DNA of 41,744 nucleotides from an uncultured Lachnospiraceae bacterium (lineage in GTDB: Bacteria; Bacillota; Clostridia; Lachnospirales; Lachnospiraceae), in assembly GCA_902797675.1 (NCBI GenBank), contig CADBTR010000110.1:1-41744 (forward strand), given 5' to 3'. The notes under the pieces are model-generated. The model was not told the DNA's origin, made no database searches, and saw nothing but the letters and a program-made list of their open reading frames with translations. Each line of letters opens with the position of its first letter. Position 1 is the first letter of the stretch. A program made the position numbers and the translations under genes. Of the stretch, positions 1-8,724 are shown piece after piece.

Positions 1-3000
1 CGCCCGTCCAGATATTATATCACAGATGATAAGCGGCTGATCTTATCTTCAGAGGTGGGCGTTTTGCCGATCGATGCCGCGCATATCGTGAAGAAATCGA
101 GATTACAGCCGGGAAAAATGCTGCTGATCGACACGAAAAAAGGAACATTGATTTCAGATGAAGAATTAAAAAGTTACTATTCCGAAAAGCATCCTTACGG
201 CGAATGGCTTGCCTTGAATCTTTTGCATTTATCGGAATTAAAAATTCCAAACCGGAAAATACCGGTACATAATCAGGAGATACGGGATAAACTCTATAAA
301 GTCTTTGGCTATACCTATGAAGATGTAAAAACAGGCATTATCCCCATGGCGATGAACGGAGCGGAGGCGACTCAGTCCATGGGACACGATGTTCCGCTGG
401 CAGTGCTTTCGGAGAAGCATCAGCTGTTATTTTCCTTTTTCAAACAATTATTTGCGCAGGTAACCAATCCGCCGATTGATTCCATAAGAGAGGAGATCGT
501 CACCGATACTACCGTATATGTGGGATCTGACGGTAATCTTTTGGAAGAAAGCGGAAAAAATGCAAGAGTTTTGCAGATCAACAATCCGATCCTTACCGGA
601 GTAGATCTGTTAAAAATCAAATCGTTAAATAAAGAAGGGTTAAAGAGCACAACGGTATCGATTCTTTATTATAAAAATACTTCTCTGGAAAAAGCACTGG
701 AAAGACTTTTAGTCAGTGTAGACCGGGCTTGCGCAAAGGGCGTAAATATCGTGATCCTCTCCGACCGGGGCGTAGATGAGAATCATGTTCCGATTCCTTC
801 CCTGCTTGCAGTGTCCGCAGTAGAACAACATCTGGTGCTTACGAGGAAAAGAACGGCAGTTTCACTGATCTTAGAGAGCGGGGAACCGAGAGATGTACAC
901 CACATGGCAGTCCTGCTTGGCTTCGGGGCGCGGGCGATCCATCCCTATCTGGCTCACGAATGTATCGCAGAATTGATCGACAAAGGAATCATCGATAAAG
1001 ATTATCATACAGCTATTGCAGACTATAATACGGCAATTCTTCACGGGATCGTAAAGACGGCGGCAAAGATGGGGATCTCTACACTGCAATCCTATCAATC
1101 CGCAAAAATCTTTGAGGCGGTGGGCATCTCAAAGGAAGTCATTGATCAATATTTTACGGGAATCACCAGCAGAGTCGGCGGAATCGGTCTGGAGGAGATC
1201 GCAGAGGGCGTGATGTTCCGGCATGACAGGGCATTTGATCCCATGGGACTTTCCGTGGATACCACCCTTGACAGCATCGGATTTCATGGTTTAAGAAGCG
1301 GTGAGGACAAAGAAGATCATCTATACAATCCACAGACCATCGTCACCCTGCAACGGGCTGTCCGAGAAGGAAATTATGAGATTTTCAAGGAATATACGGC
1401 GCTTGTGGATAACGAAAAACCTCATACATTACGGGGATTGCTGGATTTTGACTATCAGGCGGAGCCGATCTCCATTGAGGAAGTGGAGCCTGTCTCTGAG
1501 ATTGTAAAACGTTTTAAAACGGGAGCCATGAGTTACGGCTCCATATCCAAAGAAGCCCATGAGACTTTGGCGATCGCCATGAACCGTTTAGGCGGCAGTT
1601 CCAATACCGGCGAGGGAGGTGAAGATCCTGCCCGTTTCGGAACAGAAAAAAACAGCAAGATCAAGCAGGTGGCTTCCGGCAGATTTGGCGTGACAAGCGA
1701 ATATTTAAACAGTGCAAATGAGATTCAGATCAAGATGGCGCAGGGCGCAAAGCCGGGAGAGGGCGGTCACCTTCCTGGAAAAAAGGTTTATCCATGGATC
1801 GCGGAGAGAAGATTTTCCACCCCGGGCGTGGCGTTGATCTCGCCACCGCCTCATCATGATATCTATTCCATTGAGGATCTGGCACAATTAATTTATGATC
1901 TGAAAAATGCCAACCGAAAGGCGAGGATCTCCGTAAAACTTGTTTCCGAGGCAGGCGTCGGCACCATCGCTTGCGGCGTGGCAAAAGCCGGAGCACAGGT
2001 CATTCTCATATCCGGATATGACGGAGGAACCGGCGCGGCACCGGCAAGCTCCATTCACAATGCGGGACTTCCATGGGAACTGGGGCTTGCGGAGACGCAT
2101 CACGCCTTGATCGAAAACGGACTCAGAGGACGGGTAGCGGTCGAGACAGACGGAAAGTTAATGAGCGGACGGGATGTGGCGATCGCGGCGTTATTGGGAG
2201 CCGAGGAATTCGGATTCGCGACGGCACCGCTTGTAGCCATGGGCTGTATGATGATGCGGGTATGCAATAAAGATACCTGTCCGGTGGGAATTGCCTGCCA
2301 GAACGAAAGATTGAGAAAGAATTTTAAGGGAAAGCCGGAATATGTCATGAACTTTATGACATTTATTGCGGAAGAATTAAGAGAGATCATGGCGCGGTTA
2401 GGCTTCCGGAGCGTTGCCGAGATGGTGGGAAGAAGCGACCGGTTGAAAGTAAAAGAAAAACAGATCACCCATCGGGCAGAGATGGTACGGCTGCAGGCGG
2501 TCATTGATTCCTCCTATGCAGACTCTCCGGAAAGACATTTTATGCCGGAGCAGAGTTATGATTTTAAGCTGGAAAGAAGTACGGATGAACAGATTTTCCT
2601 TCCCCGTTTTGAAAAATGGAATGGAAAGGAAAATCTGCGGATTCAGAATGTAAATGTATCCAGCACAGACCGGACTGTGGGCACGATCTTAGGTTCCTGC
2701 ATCACGGAAAAATACAAGGATTCTCTGGAAGATGACAGCATTGTGATCGAATTGTCCGGCGGCGGCGGACAAAGTTTTGGAGCATTTATTCCAAAGGGAC
2801 TGACCCTTCGACTGAAAGGAGACGCCAACGACGGATTCGGCAAAGGTTTGTCTGGAGGAAAACTTGTGGTGACGCCGTCCTCCCGGGCAGCATTTACACC
2901 ATCGGAAAATGTGATTATCGGAAATGTAGCATTATACGGAGCAACTTCCGGAATTGCTTATATCAACGGTATCTGCGGAGAGCGGTTTATGGTGAGAAAT

Positions 3001-3429
3001 TCCGGAGCAAAAGCCGTCTGCGAAGGCTGCGGAGATCACGGGCTGGAATATATGACCGGAGGAATCGCCGTGATCCTCGGAGATGTGGGAGCAAACTTTG
3101 CCGCCGGAATGAGCGGCGGAATCGCCTATGTACTGGATATGCAGCATAACCTGTATACAAAGACGAACAAGGCGCTGATCGAGATGTGCGAGATCGAAGA
3201 AGAAGCGGATAAGAAGGAGTTAAAAGAGATCCTGACCGATTATGAAAAAGAGACCGGTTCCGAAAAAGCATCCGAGATTCTTCGGGATTTTGAGCAATAC
3301 ATACCGTATTTTAAAAAGATCATTCCTGTAGAATATCGGGAAATGCTTACGATGATAGGAAAATATGAAGAACAGGGCATCCGTCATGAACAGGCGGTTT
3401 ATGAAGCATTTAAAGAATTCAGCGCATAA
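1..3429 (+). CDS. gltB: Glutamate synthase large subunit, 5' end outside window
   Basis: Glutamate synthase makes two glutamates from glutamine and 2-oxoglutarate; the large subunit carries the glutaminase, the FMN synthase site and a 3Fe-4S cluster. The frame is open from base 1 and reads RPSRYYITDD before SEVGVLP, so the gene starts upstream; the GTG at 55 is not the real start. The 1,142 visible residues lack the N-terminal amidotransferase domain with its Cys nucleophile. Visible parts are the central domain, the FMN barrel (GYDGGTGAAP, near residue 685), the cluster cysteines CMMMRVCNKDTCPVGIAC (C-x5-C-x4-C, near 750) and the glycine-rich C-terminal beta-helix (GDANDGFGKGLSGG). gltD follows after 48 bp, so the two should form one transcript. 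Confidence 0.97.
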   Translation, partial: RPSRYYITDDKRLILSSEVGVLPIDAAHIVKKSRLQPGKMLLIDTKKGTLISDEELKSYYSEKHPYGEWLALNLLHLSELKIPNRKIPVHNQEIRDKLYKVFGYTYEDVKTGIIPMAMNGAEATQSMGHDVPLAVLSEKHQLLFSFFKQLFAQVTNPPIDSIREEIVTDTTVYVGSDGNLLEESGKNARVLQINNPILTGVDLLKIKSLNKEGLKSTTVSILYYKNTSLEKALERLLVSVDRACAKGVNIVILSDRGVDENHVPIPSLLAVSAVEQHLVLTRKRTAVSLILESGEPRDVHHMAVLLGFGARAIHPYLAHECIAELIDKGIIDKDYHTAIADYNTAILHGIVKTAAKMGISTLQSYQSAKIFEAVGISKEVIDQYFTGITSRVGGIGLEEIAEGVMFRHDRAFDPMGLSVDTTLDSIGFHGLRSGEDKEDHLYNPQTIVTLQRAVREGNYEIFKEYTALVDNEKPHTLRGLLDFDYQAEPISIEEVEPVSEIVKRFKTGAMSYGSISKEAHETLAIAMNRLGGSSNTGEGGEDPARFGTEKNSKIKQVASGRFGVTSEYLNSANEIQIKMAQGAKPGEGGHLPGKKVYPWIAERRFSTPGVALISPPPHHDIYSIEDLAQLIYDLKNANRKARISVKLVSEAGVGTIACGVAKAGAQVILISGYDGGTGAAPASSIHNAGLPWELGLAETHHALIENGLRGRVAVETDGKLMSGRDVAIAALLGAEEFGFATAPLVAMGCMMMRVCNKDTCPVGIACQNERLRKNFKGKPEYVMNFMTFIAEELREIMARLGFRSVAEMVGRSDRLKVKEKQITHRAEMVRLQAVIDSSYADSPERHFMPEQSYDFKLERSTDEQIFLPRFEKWNGKENLRIQNVNVSSTDRTVGTILGSCITEKYKDSLEDDSIVIELSGGGGQSFGAFIPKGLTLRLKGDANDGFGKGLSGGKLVVTPSSRAAFTPSENVIIGNVALYGATSGIAYINGICGERFMVRNSGAKAVCEGCGDHGLEYMTGGIAVILGDVGANFAAGMSGGIAYVLDMQHNLYTKTNKALIEMCEIEEEADKKELKEILTDYEKETGSEKASEILRDFEQYIPYFKKIIPVEYREMLTMIGKYEEQGIRHEQAVYEAFKEFSA

Positions 3430-3477
3430 ATCTTAAATCACCGTAAAAGCCAGATTTTATTAAAGGAGGCAATAAAG

Positions 3478-4947
3478 ATGGGTAAGGCAACAGGCTTTAT
3501 GGAATATGACCGGCAGGAGGAATCATGGATCCCTGAAAAAGAGCGGATATCAAACTTTCAGGAATTTCACAAACACCCGGATGAAAATACAAGAAAATGT
3601 CAGGCGGGACGGTGCATGGATTGCGGCGTGCCCATGTGTCAATCCGCCATAGAATTAAAAGGAATGGTGACAGGCTGTCCTCTCCACAATCTGATCCCGG
3701 AATGGAACGATGAGATTAATCAGGAACATTATGAGCATGCTCTTTCAAGGTTGTTAAAAACCAGTAATTTTCCGGAATTTACCGGCAGAGTATGTCCGGC
3801 GTTGTGTGAAAAGGCATGCGTGCTCGGAAGTCTTGACGGAAACCCCGTCACGATTCATGACAATGAATTATTTCTCATTGAAAAAGCATTTGAAAACGGC
3901 TGGATGACGCCGAAGATCCCGAAGATACGAAGCGGAAAGAAAGTGGCTGTCATCGGCGCAGGACCTGCGGGTCTTGCCGTGGCGGATCAATTAAATCACA
4001 GGGGACATCTGGTTACGGTTTATGAAAGGGAAGACCGGATCGGCGGGCTTCTCATGTACGGGATCCCCAATATGAAGCTGGATAAAAAGATCGTGGAAAG
4101 GCGCAGAAAATTAATGGAGGAGGAAGGTGTTGTATTTCAGACCGGATGTGATATCGGAAAAGATGTTGATTTTGCCGGACTTCAGAAACAATACGATGCA
4201 GTGATCCTCTGCTGCGGCGCAAAAAAAGCGAGAACCCTGAATGTGGCAGGAAGTGAGGAATGCGAGGATATCTATTATGCAGTGGATTTCTTAAAATCCG
4301 CCACAAAAGATCTTCTTAGGCGTCAGAAAGATGAATGGACGATTTCTGCCAAAGGACGCAATGTGGTGATCGTAGGCGGAGGAGATACCGGAAATGACTG
4401 CCTCGGAACCTGCATCAGACAGGGAGCAAAATCTGTCACGCAGCTTGAGATGATGCCGAAACCGCCGGAAAAAAGAACCGCAGACAATCCATGGCCGGAA
4501 TGGCCGAAGGTCTTAAAGACCGATTACGGTCAACTGGAGGCAATACAGATATTCGGGGCAGATCCAAGAATCTATGAAACGACGGTGAAAGATCTGATTA
4601 CAGAACAGGGAAAATTAAAAGCGATCCGCACCGTCAAAGTCAGATTTGAAAACCGGATCTTAAAAGAAATAAAGGGAAGTGAAAAAGAGATCAAATGCGA
4701 TATGATGCTGATCGCGGCAGGTTTTACCGGCTGCGAGGATTATGTGGCAAAGGCTTGTAATGTTAATGTAACAAAAAGAGGAACAGTGGAGACTGCAGAG
4801 GGAACTTATCATACATCGGTTCCCGGAGTATTTGCCGCAGGAGATATGCGAAGGGGTCAATCCCTTGTAGTCTGGGCAATCGCGGAAGGACGCCATTGCG
4901 CAGCGGAAGCAGACCGGTATCTGATGGGATATACGCCGCTTACTTAG
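3478..4947 (+). CDS. gltD: Glutamate synthase small subunit (NAD(P)H oxidoreductase)
   Basis: This subunit takes electrons from NAD(P)H through FAD and Fe-S clusters and passes them to GltB. It is 489 aa, the usual length. N-terminal cysteines (CQAGRCMDCGVPMC, CPLHNLIPEWN, CPALCEKAC) match the 4Fe-4S ligands. The FAD fold is at VIGAGPAGLAVADQ (about residue 160) and the NAD(P)H fold at VIVGGGDTGND (about 300). A strong ribosome site (AAAGGAGG) sits 7 bp before the ATG. It lies 48 bp after gltB on the same strand, forming a GOGAT operon, and 136 bp before glnN. Confidence 0.97.
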   Translation: MGKATGFMEYDRQEESWIPEKERISNFQEFHKHPDENTRKCQAGRCMDCGVPMCQSAIELKGMVTGCPLHNLIPEWNDEINQEHYEHALSRLLKTSNFPEFTGRVCPALCEKACVLGSLDGNPVTIHDNELFLIEKAFENGWMTPKIPKIRSGKKVAVIGAGPAGLAVADQLNHRGHLVTVYEREDRIGGLLMYGIPNMKLDKKIVERRRKLMEEEGVVFQTGCDIGKDVDFAGLQKQYDAVILCCGAKKARTLNVAGSEECEDIYYAVDFLKSATKDLLRRQKDEWTISAKGRNVVIVGGGDTGNDCLGTCIRQGAKSVTQLEMMPKPPEKRTADNPWPEWPKVLKTDYGQLEAIQIFGADPRIYETTVKDLITEQGKLKAIRTVKVRFENRILKEIKGSEKEIKCDMMLIAAGFTGCEDYVAKACNVNVTKRGTVETAEGTYHTSVPGVFAAGDMRRGQSLVVWAIAEGRHCAAEADRYLMGYTPLT

Positions 4948-5083
4948 AGGCGTTTTATATATAAATAACATAACGATTCAGAACCCCAGACCCGGATTCA
5001 TGCAGAATCCCCGTTATCCGGAGTTCCGGACGGCTTCGCCGTCAGATTACAATAAATAACAAATCAAAATGGAGGATATGACT
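4948..5083 (+). promoter_or_regulatory. Structured leader of glnN with three consecutive hairpins
   Basis: The gltD-glnN gap can fold into three hairpins in a row: GGATTC/GAATCC (4994-5010, 5-nt loop), TCCGG/CCGGA (about 5018-5031, 4-nt loop) and GACGGC/GCCGTC (5029-5043, 3-nt loop). The last two compete by two bases. No T-run follows the third hairpin, so it is not a standard terminator. No convincing promoter was found in the gap. An RNA-level control of glnN is plausible but unproven; the paired hexaloops expected of an ANTAR target were not found. Confidence 0.35.
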
Positions 5084-7186
5084 ATGGAAACAAGAAAAGT
5101 ACCGGAATATTTCGGAAGTATGGTATTTGATGACAGGGTAATGAGATCGGTTTTATCTGATAAAGTATATAATTCCATCAGAAAAACCATCGATGAAGGA
5201 GCAAAATTGGAGAAAGACGTGGCGGATTCCGTAGCCAAGGCGATGAGAGACTGGGCAGTGGAAAAGGGTGCTACCCATTTTACCCACTGGTTTCAGCCGG
5301 AAACCGGAGTGACGGCGGAAAAGCACGATTCCTTTATCGAGCCTTCGCCGGACGGCAGCGTGATCATGGAATTTTCCGGAAAAGAGCTGATACAGGGTGA
5401 GCCGGATGCTTCGTCCTTTCCTACCGGAGGATTGAGAGCCACTTTTGAAGCGAGAGGATATACGGCTTGGGATCCGACATCCTACGCTTTTATCAAAGAC
5501 AAAACCTTATGTATTCCCACGGCATTCTGTTCCTACGGCGGCGAGGCACTGGATAAGAAGACACCGCTTTTGCGTTCCATGGAAGCCTTGAACAAACAGG
5601 CTTTACGAATCTTAAAATTATTTGGAAATGATACCGTAAAATATGTTCATACATCCGTCGGACCGGAGCAGGAATATTTTCTTATCACAAAAGAAATGTA
5701 TGATAAAAGACCGGATCTGAAATATACCGGAAGAACACTTTTCGGCTCCAAACCACCGAAAGGTCAGGAGATGGAGGATCATTATTTCGGCGTGATCAAG
5801 CCGAAAGTCAAGGAATATATGGACGATCTTGATCAGGAATTGTGGAAATTAGGAATTCTTGCAAAAACCGAGCATAACGAAGTAGCTCCGGCACAGCACG
5901 AGCTGGCGCCGATCTACGCAAAAACCAACATTGCCACAGATCAGAATCAGCTTATGATGGAAATCATGAAGAAAGTGGCTTCCCGTCACGGACTTGTATG
6001 TTTGCTCCATGAAAAGCCGTTTGCAGGGGTAAACGGAAGCGGTAAGCATAATAACTGGTCGATCTCCACCGATACCGGTGTCAATCTGCTCTCTCCGGGG
6101 GAGACGCCTTATGAGAACGCGCAATTTCTGCTTTTCCTTTGCGCCGTAATCAAGGCGGTAGACGATTATCAGGATCTGTTGAGACTGTCCGTGGCAACTG
6201 CGGGAAATGATCACAGACTGGGGGCAAATGAGGCGCCGCCGGCAATCATCTCCATGTTTTTGGGAGATGAGCTTTCCGCCATTTTAGAGGCCATCGAAAA
6301 CGGCACCCCTTACAACGGCAAAGAGAAAAATATGATAAAACTCGGCGTCGATGTCCTTCCGGCATTTGACAGAGATACAACAGACAGAAACCGCACCTCG
6401 CCATTTGCATTTACCGGAAATAAATTTGAATTCAGAAGCCTCGGTTCTTCCAACAGCATCGCCTGCGCAAATATCATGTTAAATAGTGCCGTCGCAGAGT
6501 CTTTAAAAATATATGCGGACAGACTGGAGCAGGCAGATGACTTTAAGGAAGCGCTGCAGGAAATGATCAAAAAGACTATAAAAGATCATAAGCGGATTCT
6601 TTTTAACGGAAACGGTTATACGGAGGAATGGGTAAAAGAAGCCGTAAAAGTAAGAGGATTGTCCAATTATCCGACGACCCCGGATTGTATGCCGCATCTT
6701 TTGGATGAAAAGAATGTAAGAATGCTTACGTCCCACAAAGTATTCAGCGAAAAAGAACTGCAATCCAGATGTGAGATCATGCTGGATAATTATTGCAAAC
6801 AGGTTCGCATCGAAGTAAATACCCAGTTGCAGATCCTTCGCAGAATGATCCTGCCTGCCATTGAAGAATATACCGCAGAGCTCTCCGCAGGCATTTTAAA
6901 GAAAAAGGAAGTCAATCAAAATCTTTCCTGCACTTATGATACTGCCATGGTAAACAAATTATCCGGTCTTGCGGATGATCTGTATCAAAAGGCGGAAGAA
7001 CTGGAACAGGCAGAGGATAAATTAAAAGAATCACCGGATGCCGTCAGTGAGAGCAAAGAAATCAGAGACAACATTCTCTCAAAAATGCAGGAATTGAGAG
7101 AAATGGCCGATGAAGCGGAAAACTATGTTTCTAAAGAATGCTGGCCGTTGCCGTCCTATGGGGAATTGTTATTTTCGGTGAAATAA
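5084..7186 (+). CDS. glnN: Glutamine synthetase type III
   Basis: GSIII joins ammonia to glutamate using ATP. The product is 700 aa, far longer than GSI (about 440-470 aa) and typical of GSIII, with the N-terminal signature [12 protein letters not shown]. Catalytic-region motifs include GPEQEYF (about residue 200), [22 protein letters not shown] (about 325) and [14 protein letters not shown]. The C-terminal part is a helical extension. The start at 5084 is preferred over the in-frame ATG at 5069, because GGAGG at 5071-5075 lies 8 bp before 5084 and inside the longer reading. Together with gltBD it gives a complete GS-GOGAT route. A terminator-like hairpin lies 167 bp downstream. Confidence 0.97.
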   Translation: METRKVPEYFGSMVFDDRVMRSVLSDKVYNSIRKTIDEGAKLEKDVADSVAKAMRDWAVEKGATHFTHWFQPETGVTAEKHDSFIEPSPDGSVIMEFSGKELIQGEPDASSFPTGGLRATFEARGYTAWDPTSYAFIKDKTLCIPTAFCSYGGEALDKKTPLLRSMEALNKQALRILKLFGNDTVKYVHTSVGPEQEYFLITKEMYDKRPDLKYTGRTLFGSKPPKGQEMEDHYFGVIKPKVKEYMDDLDQELWKLGILAKTEHNEVAPAQHELAPIYAKTNIATDQNQLMMEIMKKVASRHGLVCLLHEKPFAGVNGSGKHNNWSISTDTGVNLLSPGETPYENAQFLLFLCAVIKAVDDYQDLLRLSVATAGNDHRLGANEAPPAIISMFLGDELSAILEAIENGTPYNGKEKNMIKLGVDVLPAFDRDTTDRNRTSPFAFTGNKFEFRSLGSSNSIACANIMLNSAVAESLKIYADRLEQADDFKEALQEMIKKTIKDHKRILFNGNGYTEEWVKEAVKVRGLSNYPTTPDCMPHLLDEKNVRMLTSHKVFSEKELQSRCEIMLDNYCKQVRIEVNTQLQILRRMILPAIEEYTAELSAGILKKKEVNQNLSCTYDTAMVNKLSGLADDLYQKAEELEQAEDKLKESPDAVSESKEIRDNILSKMQELREMADEAENYVSKECWPLPSYGELLFSVK

Positions 7187-7352
7187 AAGAATATCCTTTT
7201 ATACTCTTTTATTGCGTTTACAAGTATGTCAGGTCTGGTTCCAAAATATTCGCGATAAAACATAGTACTGTTATCATAGCGTTTTTTACCAAGTCTGATT
7301 TTCCGGAGGCATTTTTGCCAATAAAAGCTATTGTATTATAGACATAATAAGT

Positions 7353-7410
7353 AGTGCTCAATGTCGTAGTTCATTAGGTATGCTTAAGACATTGAGCACT
7401 GTTATTTTTT
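7353..7410 (+). terminator. Rho-independent terminator, probably of glnN
   Basis: A 13-bp perfect stem (7353-7365 pairs with 7388-7400, core TGCTCAATG) has a 22-nt loop and is followed by GTTATTTTTT. It is the only strong stop signal between glnN and the next gene. Confidence 0.75.
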
Positions 7411-7479
7411 ACAGCTGATCAGATTGAAACGAAAAAATTAGATATTAGTATGAATCATTCATAGTTTCTTCGGTTTCAG

Positions 7480-7508
7480 TTGACTTTTCGGAATCCGCCC
7501 TTTACAAT
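7480..7508 (+). promoter_or_regulatory. Sigma-A-type promoter
   Basis: TTGACT (7480-7485), 17-bp spacer, TACAAT (7503-7508). It lies about 290 bp before the HD gene at 7797 and directly upstream of a broken reading frame, so it may be the surviving promoter of a lost gene that now drives the HD gene. Confidence 0.55.
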
Positions 7509-7571
7509 GTAGGTATGATAATGTATGTTTGCTGTAGTGACCGGTTGTCTGAGAATTTCCAGAGAGAGTAG

Positions 7572-7682
7572 ATTGCAGAGATCTTTAAGGATGCGGTAGT
7601 GGCAAGATTTGAAAGAACGCTGGATGCCGGGGATGTGGATGCCTTCATTACCGCAATGTGGGCGAAGGATGAGCAGACGTAA
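7572..7682 (+). pseudogene. C-terminal scrap of an unidentified gene within the 7187-7796 gap
   Basis: The 610-bp gap 7187-7796 holds no intact gene. This 36-codon stretch reads like the end of a real protein (RFERTLDAGDVDAFITAMW) and ends in TAA; it is closed upstream by a TAG at 7569. Its family is not recognised. The rest of the gap holds the terminator at 7353, the promoter at 7480 and nothing else clear. The call rests only on protein-like composition and is weak. Confidence 0.3.
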
Positions 7683-7796
7683 AGTGAAGTTTGACGGCTG
7701 AGGATGTGAGCTGTATGGACGATACGAAATTATATTTATTTATCAAGTATTTGATTTTGATATGAAATATCTCAATAAGGAAGGGGAAATCTGTCT

Positions 7797-8600
7797 ATGA
7801 ACAGAGAGAAGGCGTTAACATCATTCAAAAGTTATACTGATCTCTATAACAGCTCTGATATCAAGATTAAACTTAAGATTGATCATACTTACAGGGTGGC
7901 AAATATTGCAGAAAGAATCGGAAAAAGCGTAGGAGCGAATCCTGATTTTTCATGGTTTCTGGGACTTTTGCATGATATCGGTCGATTTGAGCAGGTAAAA
8001 CGCTACGATAGTTTTCTGGATTATCTGACAATTGATCATGCGGAATTAGGCGCTGATATTCTCTTTAAAGGAGAATCGGGGAATCCACCTTTGATCTGTA
8101 ATTATGCGGAAGAAGAACCGGATGGTTTTCCCAAAGGTTGGATTGAGATTGCAGAGACCGCCATCAGGCTTCATAATAAGCTGGTTTTACCGGATTCTGT
8201 AAGCGGCGATACTTTCATGTATGCCAATATCCTGCGGGATGCAGACAAAGCTGATATTTTCAGGGTTATAGCGGAGATTCCTTATGAAGAAAGAAGTACC
8301 GGCATGAAGAATGTTCAGGGATTGACAAAGGCGAGAGATGATATTATGGAATGTGTAAAGGAACATCGTTGTGTTCCGAGAGCCAGTGAAAGAACGCCGT
8401 TTGAATCCCATATTTCTCACTGCTGCATGGCATTTGAGCTTGTTTATCCTAAGACTGTTTCCATAGTACGAGGGCAACGGTATCTGGAAAAAATGTTAAA
8501 TATGGAGGGGCAAGTCTTTGGCGCAGATTGCGGAGAGGAGCAGATGGCGATGGTCAGAACGGAAATTGATAAAGAATGGAAATGCAGATTCGGTTTGTAA
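7797..8600 (+). CDS. HD-domain phosphohydrolase
   Basis: This is a 267-aa soluble protein with a single HD metal-binding domain: H in KIDHTYRVANIAERIG (about residue 30), HD in GLLHDIGRFEQ (about 60), and a later histidine in IRLHNKL. HD proteins are metal-dependent phosphohydrolases acting on nucleotides or other phosphomonoesters; the substrate cannot be read from the sequence. No membrane segment or partner domain is seen. The ATG at 7797 follows GGAAGGGGAAA, a usable ribosome site. The next gene has its own promoter, so this is probably a single-gene transcript. Confidence 0.8.
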   Translation: MNREKALTSFKSYTDLYNSSDIKIKLKIDHTYRVANIAERIGKSVGANPDFSWFLGLLHDIGRFEQVKRYDSFLDYLTIDHAELGADILFKGESGNPPLICNYAEEEPDGFPKGWIEIAETAIRLHNKLVLPDSVSGDTFMYANILRDADKADIFRVIAEIPYEERSTGMKNVQGLTKARDDIMECVKEHRCVPRASERTPFESHISHCCMAFELVYPKTVSIVRGQRYLEKMLNMEGQVFGADCGEEQMAMVRTEIDKEWKCRFGL

Positions 8601-8637
8601 AATAAGGATATTTCCCGCTTTTATTCCCGATAGCCAC

Positions 8638-8667
8638 TTTACATCTTCCCATAGATTGTGCTATAAT
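8638..8667 (+). promoter_or_regulatory. Promoter of the flippase-PssA/psd operon
   Basis: TTTACA (8638-8643), 18-bp spacer, TATAAT (8662-8667) with an upstream TGC that makes it an extended -10. It lies 57 bp before the ATG at 8725. Confidence 0.7.
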
Positions 8668-8724
8668 GCAAAAGTATGTTTGCAGAAATGACGCATACAT
8701 ACATCCGAAAGGAAAAAGGGTAGT

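Noticed and set aside
55..60. GTG at 55 as the gltB start
   Set aside because: The frame is open from base 1 with conserved GltB residues before the GTG; the gene begins outside the window.
5069..5083. ATG 5069 as the glnN start
   Set aside because: It would place the GGAGG ribosome site inside the coding region; the ATG at 5084 has correct spacing.
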